NCBI RefSeq assembly: GCF_006861775.1
Contig: NZ_VDGG01000012.1
Span: 29,769 to 93,768 of the forward strand
Direction of reading: 5' to 3'
Source: Psychrobacillus soli
Lineage (GTDB): Bacteria; Bacillota; Bacilli; Bacillales_A; Planococcaceae
Length of the DNA stretch: 64,000 bases
The notes beneath the pieces were generated by a model. The model was not told where the DNA came from. It worked only from the letters and a program-made list of their open reading frames with translations, and ran no database searches. Both the position numbers and the translations under genes were made by a program. This document shows positions 9,643 to 17,786 of this stretch, piece after piece (within the stretch, counting starts at the first letter, position 1; every line of letters begins with the position of its first letter).

Positions 9643-10515
9643 TTAGTTTCCCTCCTCTGTTAAGTGGATAAATAAATCCTGTAGTGAAATAGGACCGACC
9701 TCAAGCCCGCTTTGTTGTGCATTTTTTCGTTCTCGCTCTGTCAGCTCCCCATAAATCATGACAGACTTTGTATTGCCTAGTTGTTGAACATTTAGTAGTT
9801 TCATGGAATGGACGAACTCATCGACTTCGCTTGCTGCCCCGGTAATGGACACTCCTTTTGATATAAGCGATTCATACTCTTCCTGCAAAACTAAACTTCC
9901 TTTATGCAAAATAAGCACTTCGTCAAAAAGATAATCCATTTCAGATACAAGATGTGTCGAGATAATCATTATTCTTGGATGATTTGCTTGATCTTCTAAT
10001 AATTCTTGATAAAAAATTTCCCTTGTCGGTGCATCCATGCCTAAATATGCCTCATCGAATATCGTAATTGGTGCTCGACTAGCTAATCCGATAGTGACAT
10101 TGAGAGCGGATTGCATTCCTTTTGAAAATTCTTTTACTTTTTTAGTTAGTGGCAGATTAAATTTTTGAATAAGATGCTGTGCATATTCCTTATCAAAATA
10201 TGGACGGTATCTTTCCACCCCTTCGAGTATTTCTTTTACGTTATCTGACTCATCTTTATAATCCTTACTATATATAAAGGCTACTTGCTGCATTACATTT
10301 GGATTTTCAAATGGTGCTTCTTCATTAATCGTTAACGAACCGGACGTTTGCTCTCGAAACGAAGCTAGTATAGATAGAAGGGACGTTTTTCCCGCTCCAT
10401 TTCTCCCTAAGAATCCATAAATTTTCTTGTCACTTAATCGAAACGATAATTTTTGTAATGCATGATGACCCCCATAGGTTAAACTTAAATCCGTTGCTTC
10501 TACAGTTAATGTCAT
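9643..10515 (-). CDS. ABC transporter ATP-binding protein
   Basis: ATPase of 290 residues. Walker A GRNGAGKTS is near residue 38, the signature FSKGMQSAL near 138, and Walker B ITIFDEAYLGMD near 160, where the usual DEP reads DEA. The signature FSKG variant is common in ABC-2 drug and lantibiotic exporters. Its start overlaps the GntR regulator stop by 4 nt and the permease follows after 1 nt, so the three genes form one operon. Confidence 0.87.
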   Translation of the reverse strand: MTLTVEATDLSLTYGGHHALQKLSFRLSDKKIYGFLGRNGAGKTSLLSILASFREQTSGSLTINEEAPFENPNVMQQVAFIYSKDYKDESDNVKEILEGVERYRPYFDKEYAQHLIQKFNLPLTKKVKEFSKGMQSALNVTIGLASRAPITIFDEAYLGMDAPTREIFYQELLEDQANHPRIMIISTHLVSEMDYLFDEVLILHKGSLVLQEEYESLISKGVSITGAASEVDEFVHSMKLLNVQQLGNTKSVMIYGELTERERKNAQQSGLEVGPISLQDLFIHLTEEGN

Positions 10516-10901
10516 GCTTGTTCACTTCCTTTTATTTTTTGGATGAACTCAACGATTTCGCGCTCAGAAATCCCTAATTTTTCGGCTTCGTGCACTAATC
10601 CAACAATATAATCATCTACAAATGCATCTTTCCGTTTTTGAATGAGCTTCTTTTTAGCCCCTTCTGCAACAAACATTCCAATCCCTCGCTTTTTAAAAAG
10701 AATTCCTTCCTCGACTAACTGATTGACACCTTTCGATACAGTGGCATGGTTGATCTTGTAGAAAGTTACTAGCTGATTCGTAGAAGGCGCCTGTTCTCCT
10801 TCTTTCAATTGATCGTTTACAATTTGATCTTCAATTTTTTCTCGAATTTGCATATAAATTGGTTTGTCATGATCAAGAAGTTTGCTCAATGGATTCACCA
10901 C
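10512..10901 (-). CDS. GntR family regulator (YtrA subfamily)
   Basis: Regulator of 129 residues: a GntR winged helix (PIYMQIREKIEDQIV, then APSTNQLVTFYKINHATVSKGVNQL at ~38-62) plus a short C-terminal dimerisation helix pair, as in YtrA, without a large effector domain. It leads an ABC exporter operon. The start is uncertain: GTG 10901, GTG 10898 or TTG 10889; the last has AGTGGTGA at a better distance. A palindrome upstream is the probable operator. Confidence 0.85.
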   Translation of the reverse strand: MVNPLSKLLDHDKPIYMQIREKIEDQIVNDQLKEGEQAPSTNQLVTFYKINHATVSKGVNQLVEEGILFKKRGIGMFVAEGAKKKLIQKRKDAFVDDYIVGLVHEAEKLGISEREIVEFIQKIKGSEQA

Positions 10902-10915
10902 TTTTCTGTTTAGCT

Positions 10916-10954
10916 ATTATACTCATATGGTTATATACTTATGTGTATAACCAT
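10916..10954 (-). promoter_or_regulatory. Promoter -10 and GntR/YtrA-type operator
   Basis: The inverted repeat ATGGTTATA (10927-10935) / TATAACCAT (10946-10954), with a 10-nt spacer, lies directly upstream of a TATAAT -10 box (minus strand 10921-10916). The repressor would cover the spacer and -35 region. Confidence 0.65.
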
Positions 10955-11057
10955 AATACAATTTTATTTAGGTGTCAAGAAATGACTTTAAATATGAAAC
11001 AGAACATACGTGTGGTATAATTTCACTATCATAAATAGTGCAAGGAGGAAATCACAA

Positions 11058-11636
11058 ATGACTGAACGATGCGCATGGGTAGCTACAAAAGAGCCTTTGT
11101 ATATGGAGTATCATGATAATGAATGGGGAGTACCTGTATATGATGATAGGCTTTTATTTGAAATGCTCTGTCTAGAAGGGGCACAAGCGGGCTTAAGTTG
11201 GTGGACGATTTTACAGAAAAGAGAAAATTACCGAAAAGCATTTGATCATTTTGAAGCAGAAAAAATTGTTCATTATACGGAAGAAAAGTTGCAGTCATTA
11301 AGAGAAGAAACTGGAATTGTGCGGAATAAGCTAAAAATTCAAAGCGTCGTAACGAATGCAAAGTCATTTTTGAGAATCCAAAAGGAATATGGTTCATTTT
11401 CAAATTATATATGGAGCTTTGTTGATAACAAACCGATCGTGAACCATTGGAAGACAGTAAAAGAAGTTCCTGTTTCAACTGAAATAAGTGATTACATGAG
11501 CAAACGATTGAAAAAAGATGGTTTTAAATTTGTAGGGGGTACTATTTGTTATTCGTATATGCAGGCGGTAGGGATGGTGAATGACCATACGTTGGAGTGT
11601 TTTTGTCACCCGTCTCATGTAAAAGTCAAAAAGTAA
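11058..11636 (+). CDS. tag: DNA-3-methyladenine glycosylase I
   Basis: Base-excision repair enzyme that removes 3-methyladenine from DNA. The 192-residue protein shows CAW near the N-terminus, YHDNEWGVPVYDD (~20-32), LCLEGAQAGLSWWTIL (~41-56) and the C-terminal CYSYMQAVGMVNDH with Cys/His residues of the Tag zinc site (HTLECFCH). Start ATG 11058 follows AAGGAGG at 11042-11048. It is transcribed away from the GntR operon. Confidence 0.93.
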   Translation: MTERCAWVATKEPLYMEYHDNEWGVPVYDDRLLFEMLCLEGAQAGLSWWTILQKRENYRKAFDHFEAEKIVHYTEEKLQSLREETGIVRNKLKIQSVVTNAKSFLRIQKEYGSFSNYIWSFVDNKPIVNHWKTVKEVPVSTEISDYMSKRLKKDGFKFVGGTICYSYMQAVGMVNDHTLECFCHPSHVKVKK

Positions 11637-11640
11637 ACAA

Positions 11641-11671
11641 AGTGCCAGAAACCACATAGGTTCCTGGCACT
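11641..11671. terminator. Hairpin, probable terminator
   Basis: AGTGCCAGaAACC and GGTTcCTGGCACT form a near-perfect stem with a 4-nt loop. T runs are poor on both sides, so it may instead be one of the AGTGCC-type intergenic hairpins common in Bacillales. Confidence 0.5.
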
Positions 11672-11677
11672 AAATTT

Positions 11678-11896
11678 CTAATCCCTGTTTCCAAAAAATA
11701 ATTTTAATAATGGAGGTGTAACAAGTGTTGTAACAATAACTACAATAATCATCGCGGTGTAATATTCTGTAGGTAATAGACTACTCTCAAGCCCCATGGC
11801 AGCTAATATTAATGCCACTTCTCCTCTTGAAATCATCCCTGCGCCAATAAACAGAGCCCCACTAATATTTCTCTTTGTTGCAAACAAATTCATCAA
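11678..11896 (-). pseudogene. C-terminal fragment of a cation:proton antiporter
   Basis: The 72-residue frame encodes the last membrane helices of a CPA-type Na+(K+)/H+ antiporter: GAGMISRGEVALILA, a diagnostic antiporter segment, then VIVTTLVTPPLLKLFFG. Intact relatives are ~380-400 residues, so about four fifths are missing. Upstream of the fragment comes a stop codon and then the oppositely oriented DinB-like gene. It has no convincing ribosome site and is probably dead. Confidence 0.75.
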
Positions 11897-11943
11897 TAGC
11901 TATGATTGGAAGAGAAACTTATTATAAAACTGGAGTGGTATAT

Positions 11944-12414
11944 ATGTATCGTAAAGTAGAGGATTTTGTAGAAGATTGGACAGTATCAGCAGCAGGAACA
12001 TTAAGTGTGTTTAAAGCGATCACAAATGATAAATTAGACCAAGCAATAGAAGAAGGGCATAGTACACTCGGTTGGCTTGCTTGGCATTTAGTAGGTGCAG
12101 CAGGAGCATTTGGTCATTTTGCAGGTTTACAGATTCCGGCACCTGGACGCGGTGAGCCAGTACCAACAGATGTATCTGAAATTGTACAAGCTTATGAGAA
12201 GGCGGCAGATGCATTTAAAGCTGAAGTAACAAAGTTTACGGATGATATGTTACTAGAAGAAGTGACTGGATTCGTTGGACCGACCGTGCGTGGTAAACTT
12301 TTACGTGGCTTAATCGACCATCAAACACATCACCGCGGGCAAATGACTGTATTACTACGTCAAGCTGGTTTAACTGTTCCTGGCATTATGGGACCGACAA
12401 AAGAGATGCAATAA
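11944..12414 (+). CDS. DinB family protein
   Basis: Protein of 156 residues with the DinB/YfiT four-helix fold. The likely metal ligands are visible: His in GWLAWHLVG (~46) and HQTHHRGQ (~128-135). Bacillus DinB-like proteins are metal-dependent putative thiol S-transferases or hydrolases, and this one is unassigned. An open frame extends upstream to 11875, but GGAGTGG before the ATG at 11944 decides the start. Confidence 0.85.
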   Translation: MYRKVEDFVEDWTVSAAGTLSVFKAITNDKLDQAIEEGHSTLGWLAWHLVGAAGAFGHFAGLQIPAPGRGEPVPTDVSEIVQAYEKAADAFKAEVTKFTDDMLLEEVTGFVGPTVRGKLLRGLIDHQTHHRGQMTVLLRQAGLTVPGIMGPTKEMQ

Positions 12415-12765
12415 TAACCGAGGTATTCCTTGATAGTTGAAATCGCAGAAAAATTTATGGTAGAATTAAATTCACTATATGGAAATGGAGGTTTTCCTTT
12501 TGACAGCATCAATGAGACTAAGAATCCAGTTTTTGAATCGTTAAATTGAATACGTTCAAAAGCTCTGCTCGTGGGCAGGGTAAATGGGATTGGTCTGTCT
12601 ATTTTAGGAAAACCTTTATTTTATGAATTAAAAAGAGGGGGACGAGTCTGCCCTCTTTTTTGCTGTCTTTAAACATAAAAATACGACAGTTATTTCCAGT
12701 TAAAATAGACCTACTCCATTTACTTTTAAGTAAAAACTATATATATAGAAAAGGTCGTGAATAAG
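12415..12765 (+). other. Gene-poor stretch with a short open frame and a terminator
   Basis: The only coding-like signal is a 39-codon frame from TTG 12430 to TGA 12549 (contains YGNGGFPFDSINE); I cannot assign it and it may be the tail of a lost gene. A terminator (AGAGGG/CCCTCT then T6) lies at 12631-12661. No RNA gene was recognised. Confidence 0.35.
12631..12661 (+). terminator. Rho-independent terminator
   Basis: A stem around AGAGGG...CCCTCT is followed by a T6 run. It closes the transcript coming from the DinB-like gene or the short frame after it. Confidence 0.65.
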
Positions 12766-14004
12766 ATGAATTCAACTTATGATAATTGGAAAAGGAATAT
12801 TATTATCTTTTTAAGTAGCCAGACAATATCGCTTTTTGGATCTTCCTTAGTCCAATATGCAATTATGTGGCATATTACGCTTACTACACAGTCGGGTATG
12901 ATGATGACGCTGTTTATCCTTTGTGGTTTTATCCCCACTTTTATATTATCGCCAGTAGCTGGGGTATGGGCCGATCGTTATAATCGTAAGCTACTCATTA
13001 TTGTATCGGATGGTTTGATTGCGACAGCAACACTTATTCTCGCTATTGTATTTTTGATGGGATATGACCCAATTTGGTTACTATTCGTTATGGCTGCAAT
13101 TCGGGCAGTTGGAACGGGTATTCAAACACCTGCTGTTGGGGCTATTCTGCCTCAAATTGTTCCGGAAGACAAACTGACCAAAGTGAATGGAATAAATGGG
13201 AGTATCCAAGCAATCATTATGTTCGTGTCCCCAATGGTCAGTGCGGCGTTACTAACAATGGCTTCGCTTGAAGTGATTTTCTTTATCGATGTCGTCACTG
13301 CAGCAATAGCGATTATAACGTTATTGGCATTTTTGAAAATTGCGGTGCATGAAAAGGCATCTGAAAAACAAACAACGAGTTATTTCACTGATTTTAAAGA
13401 AGGGCTAGTATATATTAAACAGCATGCTTTTCTGAAGAAGTTCTTTCTATTTTTCGCTTTTTTCTTTGTATTGATGGCACCTGCTGCCTTTTTAACTCCA
13501 CTCCAAGTGGCGCGTAGCTTCGGTGATGATGTATGGCGCTTAACGGCCATCGAGATTGCTTTTTCGATTGGAATGATGGTTGGTGGAGGGATTATTGCTT
13601 CCTGGGGAGGCTTTTCCAATAGGGTATACACGATGACATTCGCCAGTATATTAATGGGTATTTGTACGTTTGCTCTAGGGATTATTCCTGTATTTTGGAT
13701 TTACTTAGCCTTTATGGGTATATTCGGAGTTGCGATGCCAATTTTCAATACACCAACGATGGTTTTAGTCCAAGAGAAAGTGGAAAGCAATTATCTTGGT
13801 AGGGTATTTGGCGTGTTTGGGATGATTTCTACATCCATGATGCCTATTGGAATGCTCATTTTTGGACCGATATCAGATGTTGTAAAAATCGAATGGTTAC
13901 TCGTAGGAACTGGGATACTAATTTTAATAGTAGGTGTTTTCTTAGGTAGAAGTAAAGTGTTGCTAGAGGCGGGAAAACCGACAGTGAAGGAAGTTACTGA
14001 GTAG
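12766..14004 (+). CDS. MFS efflux transporter (MFS_3, Mef-like)
   Basis: Twelve-helix MFS transporter of 412 residues of the group that includes Mef macrolide exporters and EntS. Seen: the N-terminal NWKRNIIIFLSSQTISLFGS helix, the loop motif GVWADRYNRKLL (~65-76) and a duplicated second half. GTG at 12757 is in frame, but AAGGT would then be only 1-2 nt away, so ATG 12766 is chosen. Substrate unknown; efflux is the family's usual role. Confidence 0.82.
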   Translation: MNSTYDNWKRNIIIFLSSQTISLFGSSLVQYAIMWHITLTTQSGMMMTLFILCGFIPTFILSPVAGVWADRYNRKLLIIVSDGLIATATLILAIVFLMGYDPIWLLFVMAAIRAVGTGIQTPAVGAILPQIVPEDKLTKVNGINGSIQAIIMFVSPMVSAALLTMASLEVIFFIDVVTAAIAIITLLAFLKIAVHEKASEKQTTSYFTDFKEGLVYIKQHAFLKKFFLFFAFFFVLMAPAAFLTPLQVARSFGDDVWRLTAIEIAFSIGMMVGGGIIASWGGFSNRVYTMTFASILMGICTFALGIIPVFWIYLAFMGIFGVAMPIFNTPTMVLVQEKVESNYLGRVFGVFGMISTSMMPIGMLIFGPISDVVKIEWLLVGTGILILIVGVFLGRSKVLLEAGKPTVKEVTE

Positions 14005-14020
14005 AATATCTATTGTGTTT

Positions 14021-14059
14021 GACCGCTTGATGCGTTAGCATTAGGCGGTCTCTTTTTTT
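14021..14059. terminator. Terminator between convergent genes
   Basis: GACCGC/GCGGTC arms with a 17-nt loop and T7 on the plus strand. It overlaps the last codons of the MocR gene on the other strand. Confidence 0.75.
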
Positions 14060-15437
14060 ATAACCAAGCTTTACTTAAAAGCTCTACACCATGCTCTATT
14101 TCATCATAAGAAAGATTACTAAAACCAAGTTTAATAATTGGTTCAGCAGTATTGTTGTTAATGAAGTAGAGCGAGGTAGGATACACTTTCACTCCGGATA
14201 AGGAAGCGCGCTCGATTAGCTCTTCTTCCGAATACTTCAAGTGTACTTTTACTAATATGTATAAACCAGATTGCTCGCCAATAATAGATACATGCTTTTC
14301 AAGTTGTTCTTTTAATGCTGATACTATGTGCCGCATTTTTCGTTTATACACAAGACGCATACGTTTAATATGGCGATTCCATTCTCCTTCTTCCATAAAT
14401 TTAGCCATGGTGAGTTGGCTAAGAAGGGAAGAGGTACTCTCAAAGTGATGAAACTGCTGTTTATAACGTTTTAAAAGTGACGGTGGCAACACCATATAGC
14501 TTAATCGGATTCCTGGAAGAAAGGACTTAGAAAAGTTTCCTAGATAAATGACTCTTGTCGAATCAATGGAAGCGAGAGCTGGAAATGGTTGCTGTGTATA
14601 GCGAAACTCACTATCGTAATCGTCTTCGATAATATATCCATTTATCTTGTTCGCCCAATGGATAAGTATTTGTCGTTGTTGAATGGACATACTGACACCG
14701 ATTGGACTGTGATGCGAAGGTGTTACATAGATGACTTGTGATTTCATCTGTTCTATTCTTGAAAAATCAGCTCCTGTTTCATAAACAGGTAAAGTTTCAA
14801 GTGTGAAGCGATGAAATTGAAAAGCTTCTCTAGCACCATCATAGCCAGGATCTTCGACGATAACGCTTGGGAAATCATCCTTTAGTATATGCCCAAGATG
14901 GATGAGCATTTGTTGAGTACTACTACCGATAATGATGGCATTTGCGTCCGTTTTCACCCCACGAGATTGGAGTAAGTATGTAGCAATTTGCTCACGTAGG
15001 CACACTTCACCAAAGGGGTCCCCATATAGAAAGCTTTCCTGTAACGTTAATGCTTGATTGGAGATTCTCCGCCAAATTTTTAAAGGGAAATTTGCCTTAT
15101 CCACTGCCCCTGCTCGAAAGTCAATGTGGACAGGTGTTATTGACTCTGTTTGCTTTATATTAGGAGCGATTAGTGCTTCTTGGAATAAAATCGGCTCTAT
15201 TTCATTTACAAAATAACCTCTTCTCCCTTCTCCGCGAATATAGCCTTCTGCTACAAGTAAATCATAAGCTGTTAATGTCGTATTGCGACTTACATGGAGG
15301 GATTCTGCAAGCTGTCTAATAGATGGTAATTGCTCATCAGGCAGTATGTCGCCTCGCTCGATAAGTATTTTAAGTTGCTCGTAGATTTGTTTATATTTGG
15401 TGGAGTCTTCGTTAAATGCAAAAATGATGTTCTTCAT
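14058..15437 (-). CDS. MocR/PdxR-type GntR-aminotransferase regulator
   Basis: Chimeric regulator of 459 residues: a GntR winged helix (residues ~10-75, LPSIRQLAESLHVSRNTTL) fused to a fold-type-I aminotransferase domain. The PLP lysine is in YLGNFSKSFLPGIRL and the Asp/Tyr region in VIEDDYDSEFRY. Start ATG 15437 is chosen because AAAGGAGA precedes it; an upstream frame to 15455 lacks this. It is divergent from a PaiB-like gene, its probable target. Direct TTGTAY repeats in the gap fit MocR binding. Confidence 0.88.
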   Translation of the reverse strand: MKNIIFAFNEDSTKYKQIYEQLKILIERGDILPDEQLPSIRQLAESLHVSRNTTLTAYDLLVAEGYIRGEGRRGYFVNEIEPILFQEALIAPNIKQTESITPVHIDFRAGAVDKANFPLKIWRRISNQALTLQESFLYGDPFGEVCLREQIATYLLQSRGVKTDANAIIIGSSTQQMLIHLGHILKDDFPSVIVEDPGYDGAREAFQFHRFTLETLPVYETGADFSRIEQMKSQVIYVTPSHHSPIGVSMSIQQRQILIHWANKINGYIIEDDYDSEFRYTQQPFPALASIDSTRVIYLGNFSKSFLPGIRLSYMVLPPSLLKRYKQQFHHFESTSSLLSQLTMAKFMEEGEWNRHIKRMRLVYKRKMRHIVSALKEQLEKHVSIIGEQSGLYILVKVHLKYSEEELIERASLSGVKVYPTSLYFINNNTAEPIIKLGFSNLSYDEIEHGVELLSKAWL

Positions 15438-15471
15438 GAAAATCTCCTTTGACATGTTTGATTATTTATAA

Positions 15472-15523
15472 TTGTACCTTTTTAAATGTCAGCTTGTATC
15501 ATACTATTGACTTAGATTGTATA
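15472..15523. promoter_or_regulatory. Candidate MocR operator repeats and promoter
   Basis: TTGTAC (15472-15477), TTGTAT (15494-15499) and TTGTAT (15518-15523) recur on one strand at 22- and 24-nt steps, about two helical turns, as expected for MocR proteins that bind direct repeats. A TTGACT box at 15507-15512 may be the -35 of the plus-strand gene. Confidence 0.45.
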
Positions 15524-15552
15524 AGCTATTACAAATCAAGGGGGAGTCATTC

Positions 15553-16164
15553 ATGTATATACCTAAGTATTATAAAATAACAGATTTTAATGAAATGAAA
15601 GAATTTGTTCAAAAAAACTCATTTGGAACGATTGTTACAACCAAAAAAGGTAAACCAATCGCTACTCATCTACCTCTGGGATTAAGTGAAAAAGATGGGG
15701 ACAACTTTTTAACTGGGCATATGGCTTATGGCAACCCACAATGGAGAACATTCGAAACGAGTGAGGATGTTCTCGTTATGTTCCAAGGACCGCATGCTTA
15801 CATTTCGTCTTCATGGTACGAGCATGAAAATGTTCCAACATGGAATTATCAGGCTGTTCATGTATATGGAACAGCTAGCATTTTGAATGAAGAAGAGTTA
15901 AAACAAGAACTAACAGCAATGCTACACAAATATGAAAAACATCGTGAAAATCCAGTATTATGGGAAAAACTTTCTCCGCAAGTTTTAGAAAAAGAACTAA
16001 AAGGCATCGTTGGTTTTAAAATTAAAATACAAGAAGTTCAAGCTGCCTATAAATTAAGTCAAAATCGTAATGAGAAGGACTATCTTAATATCGTTCATAA
16101 ACTCCAGGAGGAAGAAGATGTAAGTTCTCAACAAATGGCAAAAGTGATGAAAGGGAGAGTGTAA
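15553..16164 (+). CDS. FMN-binding PaiB family protein
   Basis: Protein of 203 residues of the PaiB family (FMN-binding split-barrel; B. subtilis PaiB is reported as a negative regulator of sporulation and protease genes). Diagnostic segments: MYIPKYY at the start, ATHLPL, GHMAYGNPQW (~56-65), and YISSSWYEHENVPTWNYQAVHVYG around 88-111. GGGGGAG before ATG 15553 sets the start. It is divergent from a MocR regulator, so PLP-linked control is plausible. Confidence 0.88.
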   Translation: MYIPKYYKITDFNEMKEFVQKNSFGTIVTTKKGKPIATHLPLGLSEKDGDNFLTGHMAYGNPQWRTFETSEDVLVMFQGPHAYISSSWYEHENVPTWNYQAVHVYGTASILNEEELKQELTAMLHKYEKHRENPVLWEKLSPQVLEKELKGIVGFKIKIQEVQAAYKLSQNRNEKDYLNIVHKLQEEEDVSSQQMAKVMKGRV

Positions 16165-16340
16165 CGTCCTGTGTCGCAAAAAATTCAATACAGGATAGTA
16201 TTAACCATTTTGCTATAGGAGTTTGTCTCCCTTGAATAGTTAACTTTCAATAGTCGAAATATTCAAATGTTTACCTCGTTTATATGGTAAAATGATTGAA
16301 GTAAATGATACGGGAAGTTAGTGAAAAAGGAGAGATGAAA

Positions 16341-16718
16341 ATGGGATTTTTAGATGGTTTAATGGGAAATGCATCAGAGGTAGAACTGGATAAAGTCGAA
16401 AAAGAGTTAAAGGATTTACTAGTTTCTACTGAAAAAGTAGAACATGCGTATAAGCTTATTCGAGATTTATTTGTTTTCACAGATAAACGACTATTGCTCA
16501 TCGACAAGCAAGGAATGACTGGTAAGAAAGTAGAATATCACTCCATTCCATACAAAAGTGTCGTCCATTTTTCGATTGAAACAGCGGGAACTTTAGACTT
16601 AGATGCTGAATTGAAAATTTGGTTATCTGGAAGTGCGATACCGATTCAAAAGAAATTCAACAAATCATTGAATATTTATAAAGTGCAAAGTGTATTAGCG
16701 GCATATGTTTTGAAATAA
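16341..16718 (+). CDS. Bacterial PH-domain protein (YvbH-like)
   Basis: Protein of 125 residues matching the bacterial PH domain (bPH_1) pattern: MGFLDGLMGNASE lead, then FVFTDKRLLLIDKQGMTGKKVEY and YKSVVHFSIETAGTLDLDAELKIW split over ~45-100. Function in Bacillus is unknown. Two ATGs six nt apart exist (16335, 16341); AAAAGGAG is better spaced for 16341. Monocistronic. Confidence 0.85.
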   Translation: MGFLDGLMGNASEVELDKVEKELKDLLVSTEKVEHAYKLIRDLFVFTDKRLLLIDKQGMTGKKVEYHSIPYKSVVHFSIETAGTLDLDAELKIWLSGSAIPIQKKFNKSLNIYKVQSVLAAYVLK

Positions 16719-16750
16719 GTACGTAGGTAAAAAGACAAATAAGAAGGCTC

Positions 16751-16777
16751 GGCGTTCGCCCGTAAGAAGCGAACGCC
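16751..16777. repeat. GC-rich inverted repeat
   Basis: Perfect 9-bp arms GGCGTTCGC/GCGAACGCC around a 9-nt loop, between the convergent PH-domain and DeoR genes. Without a T run on either side it is not a classic terminator. Its composition is unlike the flanks. Confidence 0.6.
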
Positions 16778-16808
16778 AATGTACTAAATAGTAACGGTAC
16801 AGTAAGCT

Positions 16809-17570
16809 TCAAACAAACACATGAATATCATGCTTCTCATACTTTTCAAGTACCGGCTGACTAATATTTGAGTCAGTAATGATGCCATCTACACTTTTCA
16901 AGTCTCCGATTTTAAGCATTGCCACAGAGTCAAATTTTGTATGATCTGCTACGACGAACACTTTTCTAGCATTCCGATACATTGCCATTTTTACCTCGTA
17001 TTCGCCATCCCCATAATCAGTTAATCCTTTTTCTAAAGAAATTCCACTCACACTCATGAAAAAAGTATCGATATTAAACTTTTCGATATAAGAAACGCAA
17101 GAACCTCCTACGATACATAGCTCAGAATTCCTAATTTTCCCACTTGGTAAATACACATTAAAATTTGGATTTTCACATAAAATCGTTGCAATAATAATAG
17201 AGTTTGTAATGATCGACAAAGAGTGGAAGCTTTGTACAAGCTCCTTGGCGATTTCTGTATTCGTTGTACTGACATCTAATGCTACGAAGTTTCCTTCTTT
17301 TACAAATTGTACAGCGTGGCTAGCAATCAGTTTTTTCTCTTCGATATTGACAGCTTCTCGAATAGTGAAATTCGTTTCTTCTATAATAGTATGTTTTAAA
17401 ATGGCACCCCCGTGGACTCGTTCGATTTCTCCTAACTGTTCTAAATGCTCCAAATCACGTCTAATTGTTTCCTGGGTCACATCTAGCAAACTACTTAAAT
17501 ACACTACTTTTACTGATTTCTTTTCATTTAAATAATTTAATATGTGTTGATAGCGCTCGTTTTTCAACAT
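16809..17570 (-). CDS. DeoR/GlpR family regulator
   Basis: Sugar- or phosphosugar-responsive repressor of 253 residues: a DeoR helix-turn-helix at the N-terminus (VTQETIRRDLEHLEQLGEIERVHGGA split over ~28-55) and a DeoR effector domain with GG-x-C and VVADHTKFD near 205-213. GAGGG precedes the ATG. It is divergent from the ABC importer-PHP-HAD operon, so it very likely controls that operon and itself, responding to a phosphorylated intermediate (inference). Confidence 0.88.
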   Translation of the reverse strand: MLKNERYQHILNYLNEKKSVKVVYLSSLLDVTQETIRRDLEHLEQLGEIERVHGGAILKHTIIEETNFTIREAVNIEEKKLIASHAVQFVKEGNFVALDVSTTNTEIAKELVQSFHSLSIITNSIIIATILCENPNFNVYLPSGKIRNSELCIVGGSCVSYIEKFNIDTFFMSVSGISLEKGLTDYGDGEYEVKMAMYRNARKVFVVADHTKFDSVAMLKIGDLKSVDGIITDSNISQPVLEKYEKHDIHVFV

Positions 17571-17644
17571 ATAATCCCTCGATTCTTCTAAAGCAATTAT
17601 CTATTACTATAAACAAATATCAAATAAATAAAAAGAATAAACAA

Positions 17645-17722
17645 CAAATCAAATGATTATTTACACTATATTTACAATAAATCTTTAATTGTATTTACAA
17701 TTGTTCTGTATTATTTGATTTG
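17645..17722. promoter_or_regulatory. Divergent control region with repeated motifs
   Basis: Three ATTTACA copies (17659-17665, 17670-17676, 17693-17699) lie between inverted arms CAAATCAAAT (17645-17654) and ATTTGATTTG (17713-17722). These are candidate DeoR operators in the 216-nt gap between the regulator and the importer operon. A TATTAT at 17709-17714 could be a -10 box. Confidence 0.45.
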
Positions 17723-17786
17723 AGAGATGAAAACGAAGAAAAACAAAAGAATAAACAAATAAATTCAAAAGCAGGTGCGAGCAATT

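Noticed and set aside
12500..12625. Riboswitch-like GCUCGUGGGCAGGGUAA segment
   Set aside because: Does not fit any riboswitch consensus I know and there is no gene in the right place before the terminator.
17724..17740. Possible cre (CcpA) site TGAAAACGAAG
   Set aside because: Only the left half matches the cre consensus.
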